NCBI GenBank assembly: GCA_032622095.1
Contig: CP136069.1
Coordinates: 170,184,394-170,248,393 of the forward strand
DNA from: Siphonodentalium dalli
Taxonomy: Eukaryota; Mollusca; Scaphopoda; Gadilida; Siphonodentaliidae
DNA: 64,000 nucleotides
Direction: 5' to 3'
A model generated the notes under the pieces. It worked only from the letters and a program-made list of their open reading frames with translations. It had not been told where the DNA came from and did no database searches. The position numbers and the translations under genes were made by a program. The stretch's first letter is position 1; every line of letters begins with the position of its first letter. Shown here piece after piece: positions 34,791 to 47,499 of the stretch.

Positions 34791-35246
34791 ACATGCCGGT
34801 ATGTGGCCGTTTCAGGTCGGTACCGGTTTACCGTGCAGACCTGTACCGGTTCGCCGTGATGGCGCCGTGATGGTTTTGGGCGCTCATCCGGTGCGGCACC
34901 ATCACGGTAGATGCTGACGGAAGTAAAAATGGGGTTGTGGCATGATTCAATAAAGCGAGATTTTACTAAAATTGTATTTGCCATTTGAGCAACTAAATAT
35001 ACTCAATTAATGGCCATTACGAGTGAGGGGTGATATGCATGGCAAACGGTATATGCTGGTACCGCTATGCCAACACAGGCCTGTACCGTTATGTCAACAT
35101 CGGCCTTTACAGATAAAGAGCATCATGTCAGCACTTATAGTGGGTATATAATTTACTTCATTATAATTGCTAATATCACATTGAAATAGAATATATACTG
35201 CATCATCAGTGGGCAATTTCTGGCCGTGGTTTTCCAAAAATGGCAG
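34791..35246. other. GC-richer flank of the minisatellite
   Basis: Repeated GGTACCGG, CCGTGATGG and CCTGTACCG motifs (34795-34920, 35045-35110) form short inverted pairs such as GCCGTGATGG / CCATCACGG. Similar AACCGTGGCAG and GGTACATTGCC blocks lie to the right of the array, suggesting that the array sits inside a larger repeat. Confidence 0.35.
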
Positions 35247-36010
35247 ACATTGACCAGCGCCGGTATTACCAGCATTGATCAGCGCCGGTATTACAAGCAT
35301 TGGACAGTGCCTGTATTAACAGCATTGACAAGCGCCGCGGTATTACCAGCATTGACCAGCGCCGGTATTACCAGCATTGACCAGCGCCGGTATTACCAGC
35401 ATTGGCCAGCGCCAGTATTACCAGCATTGACCAGCGCCGGTATTACCAGCATTGACCAGCGCCGGTATTACCAGCATTGATCAGCGCCGGTATTACAAGC
35501 ATTGACCAACGCCTGAATTACCAGCATTGACCAGCGCCGGTTTTACCAGCAATGGCCAGCGCCGGTATTACCAGCATTGTCCAGCGCAGGAATTACCACC
35601 ATTGGCCAGCGCCGGTATTGCCAGCATTGGCCAGCGCCGCTATTACCACCATTGACCAGCGTAGGTATTACCACCATTGGCCAGCGCCGGTATTACAAGC
35701 ATTGACCAGCGCCGGTATTACCAGCATTGACCAGCGCCGGTATTACAGCATTTACCAGCGCCGGTATTACAAGCATTGACCAGCGCCGGTATTACCAGCA
35801 TTGACCAGCGCCGTTATTACCAGCATTGGCCAGCGCAGGTATTACCAGCATTGACCAACGCCGGTATTACCACCATTGACCAGCGCCGGTATTACCAGCA
35901 TTGACCAGCGTAGGTATTACCAGCATTGGCCAACGCATGTATTACCAGCATTGGCCAGCGCAGGTATTACCAGCATTGGCCAGCGCAGGTATTGCCAACA
36001 AAGGCCAACA
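35247..36010 (+). repeat. 25-bp minisatellite, about 30 copies
   Basis: The unit is CCAGCATTGACCAGCGCCGG followed by TATTA. Variants are CCACCATTGG and GCGCAGG. The period is 25 with occasional 1-3 base indels, so no single frame spans the array. The translated pattern (ITSIDQRRYY) is an artefact. Confidence 0.95.
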
Positions 36011-36950
36011 CTGATTAACCGTGGCAGCCAGCACGGACATGCCGTTGGTGGACAACCTATAAATCGGTACATTGCCAGTGTTAATTGCTAATATTGAAGT
36101 GATGGGCGGCATCCAGCACAACAAAGACGAGTGCTGATAGACATGTTAGAACTGGGACTAGAAATAACCATCAATTATTGAAAAATACATTGTCGTTTAA
36201 TATATACTACAAGGGCGACACTGACTGACGAAATATGTTTATTATTTGTAGCATATATTTATAGCGTCTAGTTTAAAAATGAAATGAAGATAACCAAATA
36301 CATCAAATAGCTATGTTTTTTTTTCAAATCGTCTTCTATTAATAAAATTCCCAGACTGATAATAATTATGATGCAGTGAATCTGAAATGTAGATATAAAT
36401 TTATGTTTATAAGGGGCAATCTTGCCATACAAAAAAATACATTAGATTTGAATTCAGCTCAAAAGGAAATGTAAATACCAGTAGATAAACCACCAAGCTG
36501 ATTTAATGAATTAAGGAAATACAGACTATACGTTTATCGATCATATTTATTAAGCTAATTATCTACGAATCATTCGCCAAGTTTAAATACCCTGAATTGC
36601 AACTATAACTTAAAAAGTAGAAAGTCTAAACATCATATATGCATGGAAGTTTATAAGAGCTGTACCAATTCATTGTGAATGCAATGCATCACGATACACT
36701 TTCAAACTATATGCGTATCGAATCGATTTATCTGTACAATGATACAGGACATCAAGTAATTCCTGAAGATGGTCATATAAAAAAAGCAAAACCTACAATG
36801 TTCTCTCAAGTTCGCATGTTTTCAATACATAAAATGGTCAGAGGTTGCGGGGGGGTGCCCCATTGAAATTTCCAACTGCACCCTCCACAGAATCCAACCT
36901 GACCCCAATCACATACCCCACCATGGGGTTGGAATTTTCAAACTGGTACC
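36011..36950. other. Non-coding gap
   Basis: AT-rich DNA with no recognised element. 36840-36950 has GGTTGGAATTTTCAAACTGG-type sequence reminiscent of blocks near 21150 and 21415. Confidence 0.35.
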
Positions 36951-36955
36951 CTTAA

Positions 36956-37473
36956 AGGCACGGGCGACGTTCATTGCAGAAATATTTATATTTGTTCAAA
37001 TCGCCATCAACAGAAGGAACACCAAATATATATACAGTTCAGCTCATATGCCAAACACAATAAGCGCGTAAACAGTATATTGTCGTCAATACGTACGATG
37101 GTGTACGTAAACAAGTCTGCTCGTGTTACAGAAGTTGTGCTTCTGTTTACATAACACAGCGCAATTCTATTGGTTAATCACAATAAAATTATATAAACGC
37201 TCTTTATTATTTCCATATCAGGAAAACAGTACCAAACAACGCTCTTTATGTTTACCATATCTGGATCTAAACAAAGGCCAGGAAACGTAACGTTTTTTGT
37301 TTTTGTTTACATAACAAAGGGGGGACATTGACAATAACATACTGTTTATGCCATATTTATGATTGGTATAAGAACCAAGTAAGTCTATATTTTACTATTA
37401 TTTCTGTTTATGGCGGTTTTTGACGGAGCTGAATATTTTAACAGCATACCCATCGCCAACGCCGCCCGTATCT
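36956..37473 (+). mobile_element. Second TTAA-flanked MITE family, copy 1 (518 bp)
   Basis: TTAA lies at 36952-36955 and 37474-37477. The ends are inverted: AGGCACGGGCGACGTTCATT and AACGCCGCCCGTATCT. Interior landmarks are ATATTTGTTCAAATCGCCAT, GTACGATGGTGTACGTAAAC, TGCTTCTGTTTACATAACAC, ACGCTCTTTAT (twice) and TGTTTATGGCGGTTTTTGAC. It is non-coding and of piggyBac type by target site. Confidence 0.85.
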
Positions 37474-38376
37474 TTAACATATGTTTGTATCTTTCCGTAA
37501 TATACAATTGGCCCCTATTTTATGATATGCATTGTAGTTCGTGAATAAAACTATATATCGATGGCTTGGACAAGTAATACTCAGGGATTTGTACAATATG
37601 TGGACCTTTAACGAGACTTGATTGAGAAGAAATATTTGTGAATGATCGTGTAAGTCGTGTAGAGAACAACTCACCATCACTGAACTGTGAATGTTTCCAG
37701 CATGTGGGGTAAATAATGTTATAGAGATAGTAATCAGCAGCACTAAGGTTTGATTAGCTCTGAGCCGCGTTGTTGCATGGAACCAGAAACGCTGTCGACA
37801 ATTAGTGGATAACAATGTGTGGCGAAAGCAACGTACCATAATTCAAAGGTAAGTGTAATATGATGTGGACTTTACATACATGTGCATGGCAACCCATGAT
37901 TTAAAATACCCAATCCGATTTTACAGACTATACTTTCTATATAGACGATTTTCTACACGAGAATGAGATCGCCCCTAGGAATTCTTGTGCCATTCTAACA
38001 ATTATTATTTCGCTTTATGACCGCCATAAAAGTCACATAGAGACCATAAAGATGATACATTTTGTTTTCGTTTCCCATGGCAAAATGTATGTATTAACCC
38101 TTTATATATTGAATGGATTATCCCATTCAGTTATAAGAGTATACATTGGAATGGTCTATTGTATATCGGGAGGGTTGTTCGGGTAATAAAGCAGACGACA
38201 GCGAGAAAACAAATAATTACAGCTGCAGAATTATTCATATTAATTGGTCGATTGTTAAACTTATTGAAATAGTGTTTTATTCAAATTGGGGGTGGGGTGG
38301 CCGTGGTGGTAACAACATCAGACGACGGACAGATGAACAGATAATACAGGTGTAGAAGGATTCATATTATTTGGTG

Positions 38377-38440
38377 GGAAATGTTCAGATTATAAGGTAA
38401 ACAAACGACTATTTGTTGAACTTATTATCTCAACATTTCG
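38377..38440. repeat. Hairpin repeat, copy 1 (GAAATGTTCAGAT family)
   Basis: GGAAATGTTCAGATTATAAG pairs imperfectly with CTTATTATCTCAACATTTC around an ACAAACGACTA loop. It is related to 40237-40294 and, in decayed form, to 45924-45990. Confidence 0.65.
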
Positions 38441-40236
38441 TAAGGGAACTAGTCGTCAATGATAATTAATAGTATATATAGTGTTAAAGAAACTTATGTT
38501 GATATATAACCCGCTGATTCATTTCCGACCATATAACTTCTTTGTAGATTATTTTATAAATGATAATGATATCGATCATTGAGACCATTACGCAGGAGAC
38601 TGTCAAATGTCGACGCCAGAGGGTTTTCCCAGTTCTTTGGGGGGTTTTATGATCTTGCCATAATCCAAAGCGGTCGCCATTTTAAATCACATTGAGCTGT
38701 TGGTCCCTTACATTACGCACTGATATACTTAAGATTGTTGTTCCTTTTGTGATGTTATAATTATCATTTTACAATGCGGAGTTACACCCCCTGTACCTTA
38801 GAACTTAGCTTATGAACACGGCATATGGACGACAATGAATTAAAGCGCATCGCCTCGTAAATTTCAGGCATGTAAATACAACGTACATTAGTATATGTAT
38901 ATGTAATTACTCACTGTGGTCACATTCGGAGAAAGTTACGGATTTAGTGATATACGGACCCCAATATTCTCTTATATTAAATACGAGCCGAAGTGATAAG
39001 AATTCATTAGGAGTTCGAGTTTTCTCACGAACGCTCTTTATATAATTTCAGTATCAATGTGTCTTCACATTAACCGTGATAAATGCAAACAAAATTGCAA
39101 TAGGTTTAACTTGAGTCATGATAATTATGAGTCACTTTAAAGAGGCACATGCTATTCGGGCCATTACAGCGGCACATACTATTCAGGCTATTTGTTTTAT
39201 TGCGTTCTAGGAATCAACATACATGCAGGCAAGGAGATCGTGAAATACTTTATACTGTATATGAACTCTCTAAAGTATCTTTGCTACGAAAAGTTGTATG
39301 ACATAACAAATTGAAATGTACTACATATGTAGGTCTATTTGAGTTATGTTTGGTTTGAAAATTGTGTGTCGCTTTAACTTTTACTGATCTGCCCGGGGTT
39401 CATAAACCAGATGTATCGTCTGATTTAAGTGCACTGCAAAAAAAAAAGTTATAGAAAACTACTACTACATGGATCAGCTGTTTTCAACTCTTGGCACATG
39501 AGACAAGCTCCCTTTATGTTGACCATAACATAAATACGCTGACAACGAAGTATCTTTATTTTGACCATAACATAAATACTTTATTATTTCATGCTGAAAA
39601 AACACGGGTCATGTGTTTTCTAAATGCTATGACTTTAACAACGGGGCATATAACGTCCCTATATAATCGAGATTTATCTACATATTGTTAATTTGAGCCT
39701 TCAAACAGCCGAGTGTGTGTAGGTATTGGATTTGCTCCTCATTTTTTAGAGTTTCTGGGATCGGAATAGGATACATAACAGATACACATTATATTCACCT
39801 CTGGTTTTATCTGTTATTGAAAAAAAATGCCTCAAAAAAGATTCCACGGATGCTTCGAGACGAACAAAGAGCGCTTTTGATTGACACTTTCTCCTTGATT
39901 TGGTAAACAGAAAGACCGCACAGGTCGCCTGTGCTTTTGCGAATTAAAATCCGATACCGAACAAATGATTGATTTAACAGATTACATAAATATGCTATGT
40001 AATTGAATTATGTCTCGTCTGTTTCCTGTCTGCTTAATTTAATTTATCGAAAAATTTGATGTACATATATGCCATTTGGGGCACCCTCTTTAAATGATGA
40101 ATGTATATAGCACGTCTATAATGAAGGTTTTAATTGTTATACAATCTTTGTTTTGTACTTCGCTTCGTGTGTATTTGATTTGCACAAGTTATCCCGTTCT
40201 ATACTAAACACTCATTGACGAGTAGTTATCACGTAT

Positions 40237-40294
40237 GAAATGTTCAGATAATAAGTTCAACAAACGACCATAGAACTTATTATCTGAACATTTC
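40237..40294. repeat. Perfect 22-bp-arm hairpin (GAAATGTTCAGAT family)
   Basis: GAAATGTTCAGATAATAAGT plus TC is followed by a 14-base loop (AACAAACGACCATA) and the exact complement. The flanks (CTCATTGACGAGTAGTTA left, GCCGTCTGCTTATATTACCTG right) partly recur at 45890-46050 and 38200-38350, so the hairpin is part of a wider diverged element. Confidence 0.75.
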
Positions 40295-41062
40295 CCGCAA
40301 TAAATATTACTCATTCTGCACCTTTATTATATGCCGTCTGCTTATATTACCTGTACATCCCTCCAAAATATTAGGATACTATTGCGATGTGCATTTTTTT
40401 AACTTGGTGGGTGAATTCATTTAGTATAGAAAGGGTTATTCCAATTTATTGCCCTTGACCGGCTTCAAAAACAACCAAAATACAGACCGGAAGATAGGGA
40501 CAACGACGCAGTAAAAAAAATCCCAGTGCCGGTTGTTTGCATATAAGATTTAGTGGATTTGAAGGGTGAAGAGTGAAAATGTGCATCGCACATCTTGATT
40601 GACGTCTTATTATTCCAGAGAGAGATTTTGATATATTTTCTGCGCGCTTTATCTTTGTAGTGCACGTGATGTATGAGTTTATCAGGAGAGCTGCTCTGCG
40701 GGTGGTTGGGGACATGCATATACCACATTTAGCTTATCTAACATTGGCTCACAGAAACTGCAGTTTTTTTCTGTTTGACTCATGCGCTGATTAAATTTAC
40801 CGGGTGCGTTTGAGTCTCGCCATCTGTAGATTCAGGCAGCACATTTGCACTAAACATTTCGATTAACCTCGAAACATAAGTACATTTAATTCTTCGTATG
40901 GTCTATGTAGAACTAGGCAGATATCCAATACAAATTGATATACAAATTCGCATGTTTAAATTTAGGGGCAAGCTGGTGAATAAACAAGGAATTATCCTGT
41001 CACAAAATGTATAGGCTTATTACCCTACACAAAGACTCTTTCTTCGAGTCTTCATGGATTAA

Positions 41063-42096
41063 AGGCACGGGCGGCGTTCGTTGCAGAAATATTCATATTT
41101 GTTCAAATCGCCATCAACAGAAGGAATATTAAAATATATATAGTTTTGTTCATATGCCAACAGGGGGGGGGGGGGGTGGTCAAAGCCACCAACAAGCAAT
41201 TTTTTCCACAACTAAAAAAAAAAAATTCCTGCTTGTTTTTTAGTGTTTTGGCAATGAGTTGGGCTTCAAAACCACTTTGAATGAGAGAAATAATGTAATT
41301 CTAACTGGTAAACTGACTGCAGGCAGTTATCGTGTTGTATTTTGTCGCAAATTTTGAAATCCAAGATGGCCGCTGGCAGCCATGTTTTTTTGGCCGAATG
41401 ACCTCAAAATGACTCATTCCTATTTACATGTCCATGTTAACATCCATGATAAATAGTATGCACAGAAATTCATATACAGCTGTTTACACTGAATCCCCCC
41501 CCCGCAAATCTGTTTTAGTGCTAAAAGGGGGGGGGGGTGGGTGTCAAAAAATGGTCGGAAAAAACTGCCGAAAACGGAAAAAAAATTGGCGGTGGGGGTG
41601 GGTGGGTACAAAAAATGATCGAAAGGGAAAAAATGCCATACGTGCCTGAAATTTGTTTCCGACCCCCACCCCTGATGCCAAACATAATAAGTGCGTAAAT
41701 AGTATATTGTCGTCAAGACGTACGATGGTGTACGTAAACAAGAGCCTGTTCGTGTTACAGAATGTGTGCTTCTGTGTACATAACACAGCGCAATTATATT
41801 GGTCAATCACACACACATGATATAAACGCTATTTATTATTTCCATATCGGGAAAACAGTAACAAATAACTCTCTTTATGTTTACCATATCCGGATCTAAA
41901 CAAAAGCCAGGTGACGTAACGTTTTTTGCTTTTGTTTACATAACAAAGGGAAACAAATTGACAATAACTTACTGTTTATGCCATATTTCTGATTGCTGTA
42001 AGAACAAAGTCTGTCTATATTTTACTATTCTTTCTGTTTATGGCGGTTTTTGACGGATGTGAATATTTTAACAGCATACCAACGCCGCCCGTATCT
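41063..42096 (+). mobile_element. Second TTAA-flanked MITE family, copy 2, split by an insertion
   Basis: TTAA lies at 41059-41062 and 42097-42100. The termini are AGGCACGGGCGGCGTTCGTT and AACGCCGCCCGTATCT. Removing 41161-41674 leaves a ~520-bp sequence colinear with copy 1. Confidence 0.85.
41161..41674. mobile_element. 514-bp insertion nested in the MITE, possibly hAT-type
   Basis: It interrupts the host MITE at CATATGCCAA/AACATAATAAG, with ATGCCAA on both sides (41154-41160 and 41675-41681). The ends are CAGGGG and CCCCTG, the common hAT start. The interior has a G14 run (41163-41176), another G run near 41527, an A run, and a block with CCAAGATGGCCGCTGGCAGC (41362) shared with other repeats. 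No coding content. Confidence 0.6.
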
Positions 42097-42100
42097 TTAA

Positions 42101-44417
42101 AAGTATCAAAAGTACACTCGATAAATGTGGAATGTCGTACATCTGGCTAAATCGAAATCACGAAATATATATAAACAAGTAGAAATAGCCTGGCCAGGAA
42201 GTAAACAGACCAATATATCCAAAATGACATGCGTATATAGACAGATAAACCAGAGGGAATTTGTACAAACTCTTGAAACCAGAATTTGAACAAGAAAGCT
42301 ACATATCTAAGTGCGATAATTTATATGTAAAAACTCTAGCCCGATTTAGAACGAGTAATCACCCGTTGCCAATTGAAACCGGTCATGGAATGGCACAGCT
42401 AGAAATAACCGAATTTTGTTTATTTTGCTAAAATGACCGTTTATGAAACCAATATCATTATACATGCCATTGCCCATATGTTGACGAAAAAGAAACAGTC
42501 TGGTACATCGATCATGTCGTCAATACCCGATCATGTCTAAACTAAAATTTTTACTTTCGAATACTAAAAGTCAATTAGCATGATAGTGTAAAATGTATTG
42601 TTTTTATGTTTGGACGCTCTGTGCCATTCTCAGATGACGTGAGTAATTCAATATAATCAATTTATCTACTTCAAATACCCACGCATCAACTTCTGTTTAA
42701 GGTATCAAATACTCGAAAGAACCCTAGATCCGGCAGCTAGATTCAGTGACTTGAAGTTTTAGACTTTCATACATCAGTTTTATTTACTAGTGTCGATAGT
42801 TCAGGTGTGCAATAAAAGGTCGCTTACCATCGGAACGGGTGACTTTTGGAACGTTGGCACTGATTATTCATGGAAAATGACACTGAACACACCGTGATAT
42901 GTCCTACGTGTGCACGTATATCTGCTAAAATACCTTAAATCACATTACATCTTTTAAATTAGACAAGTTTTGTCCGAAAAAAATAAATTAAACGAGCTTG
43001 GCTCGTGTGAACCGAAACACATTTCGTACACGTAATTTGGTATTACCTTTAGGTCGATAAAGACATAGAGGATCTCTAATAAGTCGAAATGTATTAACCC
43101 AGTGCACTAAATTAAATTCGAGCCGACCTTTAGCGGACGATGTTAATACATTTCGCATATAATTGCGACAAATTTAAGATCCCTTTTATCACATAATCAT
43201 ATTTTAGCAAGGAAAAACGATCTCGAAACGGCTGGGGTTAAAGCAAATGAATATTAATTTCCTTATCATAACAGAAGAGGAAGTAAAGACATATTCAGGA
43301 TAAAATAGTTCCATTTTAAATGTGTCTTTTAATATTGACAAAATTGTTCAACCACCCTTATCACCCATGTTTATCTCACAGTCAACACTAAATAACCCAA
43401 CACAAATAATATTATAATTGTATTCTAATTAACATAATAATAAAGTTCCGGCATTGACATTGATATCATTACGCTAAGCTCTTACGTCACTGCGCGCACG
43501 GATAATAAACGAATGCCTTACTAGAAATATGAAGCCGGATTTAGGGGTTAATTATGTGGTAAAATACATTCCAGTATGTAGACCTTATATATTCTCTGAA
43601 AAAAATTGCCGAAGTCAGAACTTTTCCAGCTGTTTTCCAGTGAGACAAACGTTCTACGAACGTACAGTATCACGAATAGCAATACACTAAATCCTCTTTG
43701 CGGGTTCATGTTGAACGACTTTTTTTTAATAATTTCTGTCGACCAATTTAGATCCCTGGAACTGGGCAGGAAGATAACACAACTTCACAAGCGATCGAGC
43801 ATTACTAAATAAATATTGCAGCTCCAAACAAACTTGTATATTTAAACTACACGTATGCTAATTATTAGGCTATTGTTGCCACGAGTATGCGCTTGATAAA
43901 CAATAACATGCCGATATCACACGGCCCAAGGACTGCTATCGGAGTTAACTATCGCCAAACCATCATCTCACAGCAAAATCAAACCTCTCTCTATAATCTA
44001 GAGCACGCTCTTCACGATGAGAAAGAGTCTACATTATTATTCGTGCCAGTTCCTCTGTCCTGCCGCTCAATTAATACGCAGCTGCCTGTTTCTTTATGTA
44101 AGAAAAACAATAAAAAAAATGTGTTTCTTCCTGACCTTGGTACGAGCTACTTGATGAGATTGTTTCACTGTCAAATTGGTCTAACCCGGGGTGAGTTGGC
44201 ACAATGTATGATTATCTTATTGAACCGCGTCGGTGGTGCCAAGAATAATAGGCTCATTAACCACTCGCGCAGCGTTGAGAATATACGTGATGTTACTTCC
44301 TATACCCGCGACAGTAGTCTGGCAGTGGGTAGGCCCACTAGTCGCGACTAATATTCTATTCATACATATATATTATATATAACTGACCCCGCTCTAGAAT
44401 GAGATATATAATATATG
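42101..44417. other. Gap, no supported gene
   Basis: CGAAATGTATTAACC (43085) and GTTAATACATTTCG (43142) form a 14-bp inverted pair. The 154-codon frame at 43887-44351 is among the longest non-repeat frames here, but has no recognisable motif, signal peptide or splice context. Confidence 0.35.
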
Positions 44418-44592
44418 TAGGTCATCACCACCATGTCGGTTTTCGAGATCCGTATTCAGGTCGAGCTACATATTCTGAGAATCTCCTGGCCGTATATCGA
44501 CGAACCGATATAGGTCCAGTGAATGCATAGCGAGACAAGAATACCAATGTCAGGAATCTACGTGCATGGTGGTGATAATCAATTTATCTTAC
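44418..44592 (+). mobile_element. Short inverted-repeat element, copy 2 (partner at 7655)
   Basis: GGTCATCACCACCATGTCGG at the left and CATGGTGGTGATAATCA at the right are inverted. The middle shares TATATCGACG, CCGATATAGG and ATAGCGAGAC with the 7.7-kb copy. Confidence 0.6.
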
Positions 44593-46130
44593 AACCCATT
44601 ATCAGAACATCAATTAACATGTACTTTGGTATGTACATCTATATGAGCTACATTTAGGTCGTTTCGCTTATGAAATAGTACACCACACAGCTGACGTCGT
44701 TATGGATCGCATTGAAATATTATGTCAACAACGATTCAGTGTGTCGAAATTGGTCCGTTTGTGCATATAAATTGTTCAAGTGTGTTTCGCCATTACCACC
44801 GGGAATATATTGATTGATTTGAAGTGGCATATACATATATCCGATGCTGTAAAAGTACCTATTTGTGCCAATTGTCAGTGTAAATATTTTTTTTTTAAAC
44901 GAAGCAGCTAGTGAACGAAGCGAGTTTTTTCCGCAACCCTCGTTCATTCAACATATACAGGGCTCATTGCAACCCATGATTGATACTAAATGGGAAACCG
45001 CATAGAGATATTTGCGCATATATTGTGGAAAAAACTAATTGTAAAACGTATGTAAAGTAATTGTCACTATGACACAAATTGAACAAATTAACTCTGATTA
45101 TGACATCTACGTGTGCGTCGCGTAATTCGCGTAATTGCATGAGTATACGTTTTTACTCCCCATTTAAGTATGCAGTGTATCAGCATAGTCATAACCGCGA
45201 TATTAGCGATACAACTACAATGCAAAGTTCATTACACCATTTGGTTTCCTAGATCTTTATTCAATTCGAACATGGTAAACAATATATATTAATTTATGTG
45301 AACATTGATAATGATGACATATAGTTTGTATAACGTATTATTTTCGGACTCGAATTGTAATACCCTGCGACAGGGTGCGAGAATCGCAAAAACTTGACGT
45401 AGACACCTGGTCTACTTCACACTTGAGGCGTCATACACTTAATTTTATCCATATGCATGTAAATTAACGTTTAAAATCGTCGCTTGGATCGATGAGATAG
45501 ACAGGCCTCGAATGTTTATTGACACGGCCCATTTGATAGCCATTTTTTTCTAGGTACATTTAACGAAACCCTGGCCCACCACACAAATTGCAGACGCGAG
45601 TGCTTTTGTTATCCAACACAGTTCCGACCTTAATGATTCACATGTAACATACGCACAGGACCCATTGGCACATAACATTTACGAACAAAGCATGTCCACT
45701 TATTTTCGTCAAGGGTAGAGATATTACGATAGAACCCGGTTCTGGATTGACCTACATGTTCAAAGAGACTGACGATGGCGAATGCGTAACTAGACCTCTT
45801 GCCTTGAGCTTAGAACTCGATTTTTAGCTATCAAACCGCAGTTTGAATCGATGTATCGCCGTAACCGATATTTAACCCTTTATTTACTACTATCAATACT
45901 CATTGATGGGTAGTTACTATAGGAAATGTTCAGATAATGCGTTAAAATACAGCAGCCATTAGTCATTTGCAACTTATCATTTGAGAGATCCCCGCCAATG
46001 AATAGGAATCCGTCTTCACTTACATTAGCTGTTCTCTTGTCTGTCGTCTGATTTTATTTCCCCAAAAAAAAACAATCCAAATTATTAACAGACCATTCTT
46101 TTAGCTCAACATTACGAAGTCAAGTTTAAG
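44593..46130. other. Gap, no supported gene
   Basis: It holds a decayed member of the GAAATGTTCAGATAATG hairpin family (45924-45990). No exon was recognised. Confidence 0.35.
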
Positions 46131-46315
46131 CTATTGCCATGTGTTGGCGTCCATCGTCCGTCCGTTGCACCGTCCGTCCGTCAAAAGTTTCCGTTTGCAA
46201 ACCATACACGTCACATCTCTCATCCGACCGTCACCAAACTGCACATGGATCTTCGGAGTGACCTCTAGATGAGAGCCAATGACTTTTCCCTAAATAAATG
46301 TTTTTTTAAAGATAC
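46131..46315 (+). repeat. Dispersed non-coding repeat fragment
   Basis: It contains CGTCCGTCCGTTGCACCGTC, CATCCGACCGTCACCAAACT and GGATCTTCGGAGTGACCTCT, matching 46960-47000 and 47280-47340. The second TTAA family inserted into it at 46316. Confidence 0.65.
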
Positions 46316-46319
46316 GGCG

Positions 46320-46828
46320 GCGTTGGTGATGGGTATGCTGTTAAAATATTCACCTCCGTCATAAACCGCCATAAACAGAAAGAATAGTAAAATATAGACA
46401 GACTTTGTTCTTACACCAATCAGAAATATGACATAAACAGTATGTTACTGTCAATTTTTTTCCGTTGTTATGTAAACAAAAGCAAAAAACGTTGCGTTTC
46501 CTGGCCTTTGTTTAGCTACGGATATTTGTAAACATAAAGAGCGTTATCTGGTACTGTTTTCCTGATATGGATATAATAAAGAGCGTTTATATCATTTTTG
46601 TGTGACAAACCAATATAATTGCGCTGTGTTATGTAAACAGAAGCACAACTTGTGTAACACGAGCAGGCCCTTGTTTACTTACACCATCGTACGTCTTGAC
46701 GACAATATACTATTTACGCGCTGATTATGTTTGGCATATGAACAAAACTATATATATTTTAATATTCCTTCTGTTGATGGCGATTTGAACAAATATGAAT
46801 ATTTCTGCAACGAACGCCGCCCGTGCCT
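46320..46828 (-). mobile_element. Second TTAA-flanked MITE family, copy 3 (reverse)
   Basis: TTAA lies at 46316-46319 and 46829-46832. The ends are AGATACGGCGGCGTTGG and GAACGCCGCCCGTGCCT. The interior is colinear with the complement of copy 1. Its target is a copy of the CATCCGATC repeat family, which continues on the other side at 46840. Confidence 0.85.
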
Positions 46829-46839
46829 TTAAAACATGG

Positions 46840-47480
46840 CCATCTTGGATTTCAAAATTGAATCCATCGGAGCACACTGCAGCCCGCATTTATTGGAGAA
46901 TTATTTGTAAATTTACAGGCAGGCATGTTTAGGATCACATCTAGATCACCTCTAAATCCCTCATCCAGTCACCAAACTTCATATGGATCTTCGGGGTGAC
47001 CTCTAGATGGGAGCTATCGATTTCCCCCCCCCCCCGAAATTCGTCAAAAGATATGGCCGCCAGCAGCCATCTTGGATTTCAATTTGAATCCATCGGCACA
47101 CCCTGTAGCGGAATTCAATGGAGAAATGTTTTGAATAAATTACAGGCATCTTTAGCATCACCTCTAAATGATAGCTTCGAATTTGAACAAATTTCGATGA
47201 AAAAAATGGCCGCCAAAAGCCATCTTGGATTTTACTCATTGCATGACTAGATCATTTGGCACACCCTACATACCTCATCCCTCATCCGATCATCACCAAA
47301 CTTAATACGGATCTTCGGGGTGACATATAGATGGGAGCTATCAACTGTTTTTGAATCTCATTGGAAAACATGGCCGCCAGCAGGAAACTTGGATTTTACT
47401 TTATATATACTAGAGTATGTCTTCATGTTGATATATAGTATTACTTAGACATTTCAACTTTCCGCATTCCTAATCGCTCC
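46840..47480 (+). repeat. ~175-250 bp dispersed repeat cluster
   Basis: Units share GGCCGCCAGCAGCCATCTTG, TTGAATCCATCGG, CACACCCTG, CATCCGATCATCACCAAACT, GGATCTTCGGGGTGACCTCT and AGATGGGAGCTATCGA (46975-47025, 47275-47345). A C-run lies near 47025-47035. Related to 8860-10210. Confidence 0.7.
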
Positions 47481-47499
47481 ACGTGTTTAGCTACATATT

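Larger units (their letters stand above)
37478..41058. other. Gap, no supported gene
   Basis: It contains hairpin blocks at 38377-38440 and 40237-40294 and a short duplication TGACCATAACATAAATAC (39520 and 39562). A possible signal-peptide-like frame on the minus strand (37675-37839) ends at a GTGAGT donor but has no other support. Confidence 0.35.

Noticed and set aside
35226-36091. Repetitive frames encoding ITSIDQRRYY units, and a superficially CRISPR-like spacing
   Set aside because: The 25-bp units are directly adjacent without spacers, so it is a minisatellite. Frames shift with indels and are artefacts.
37675-37839. Minus-strand frame with a hydrophobic stretch ending at a GTGAGT donor, like a signal-peptide exon
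   Set aside because: The hydrophobic stretch starts about 30 residues after the first Met, no downstream exon or upstream promoter could be linked, and splice-like donors are frequent by chance.
43887-44351. 154-codon plus-strand frame outside known repeats
   Set aside because: It has no recognisable domain, signal peptide, cysteine pattern or splice sites. A frame of this length occurs by chance in 64 kb.
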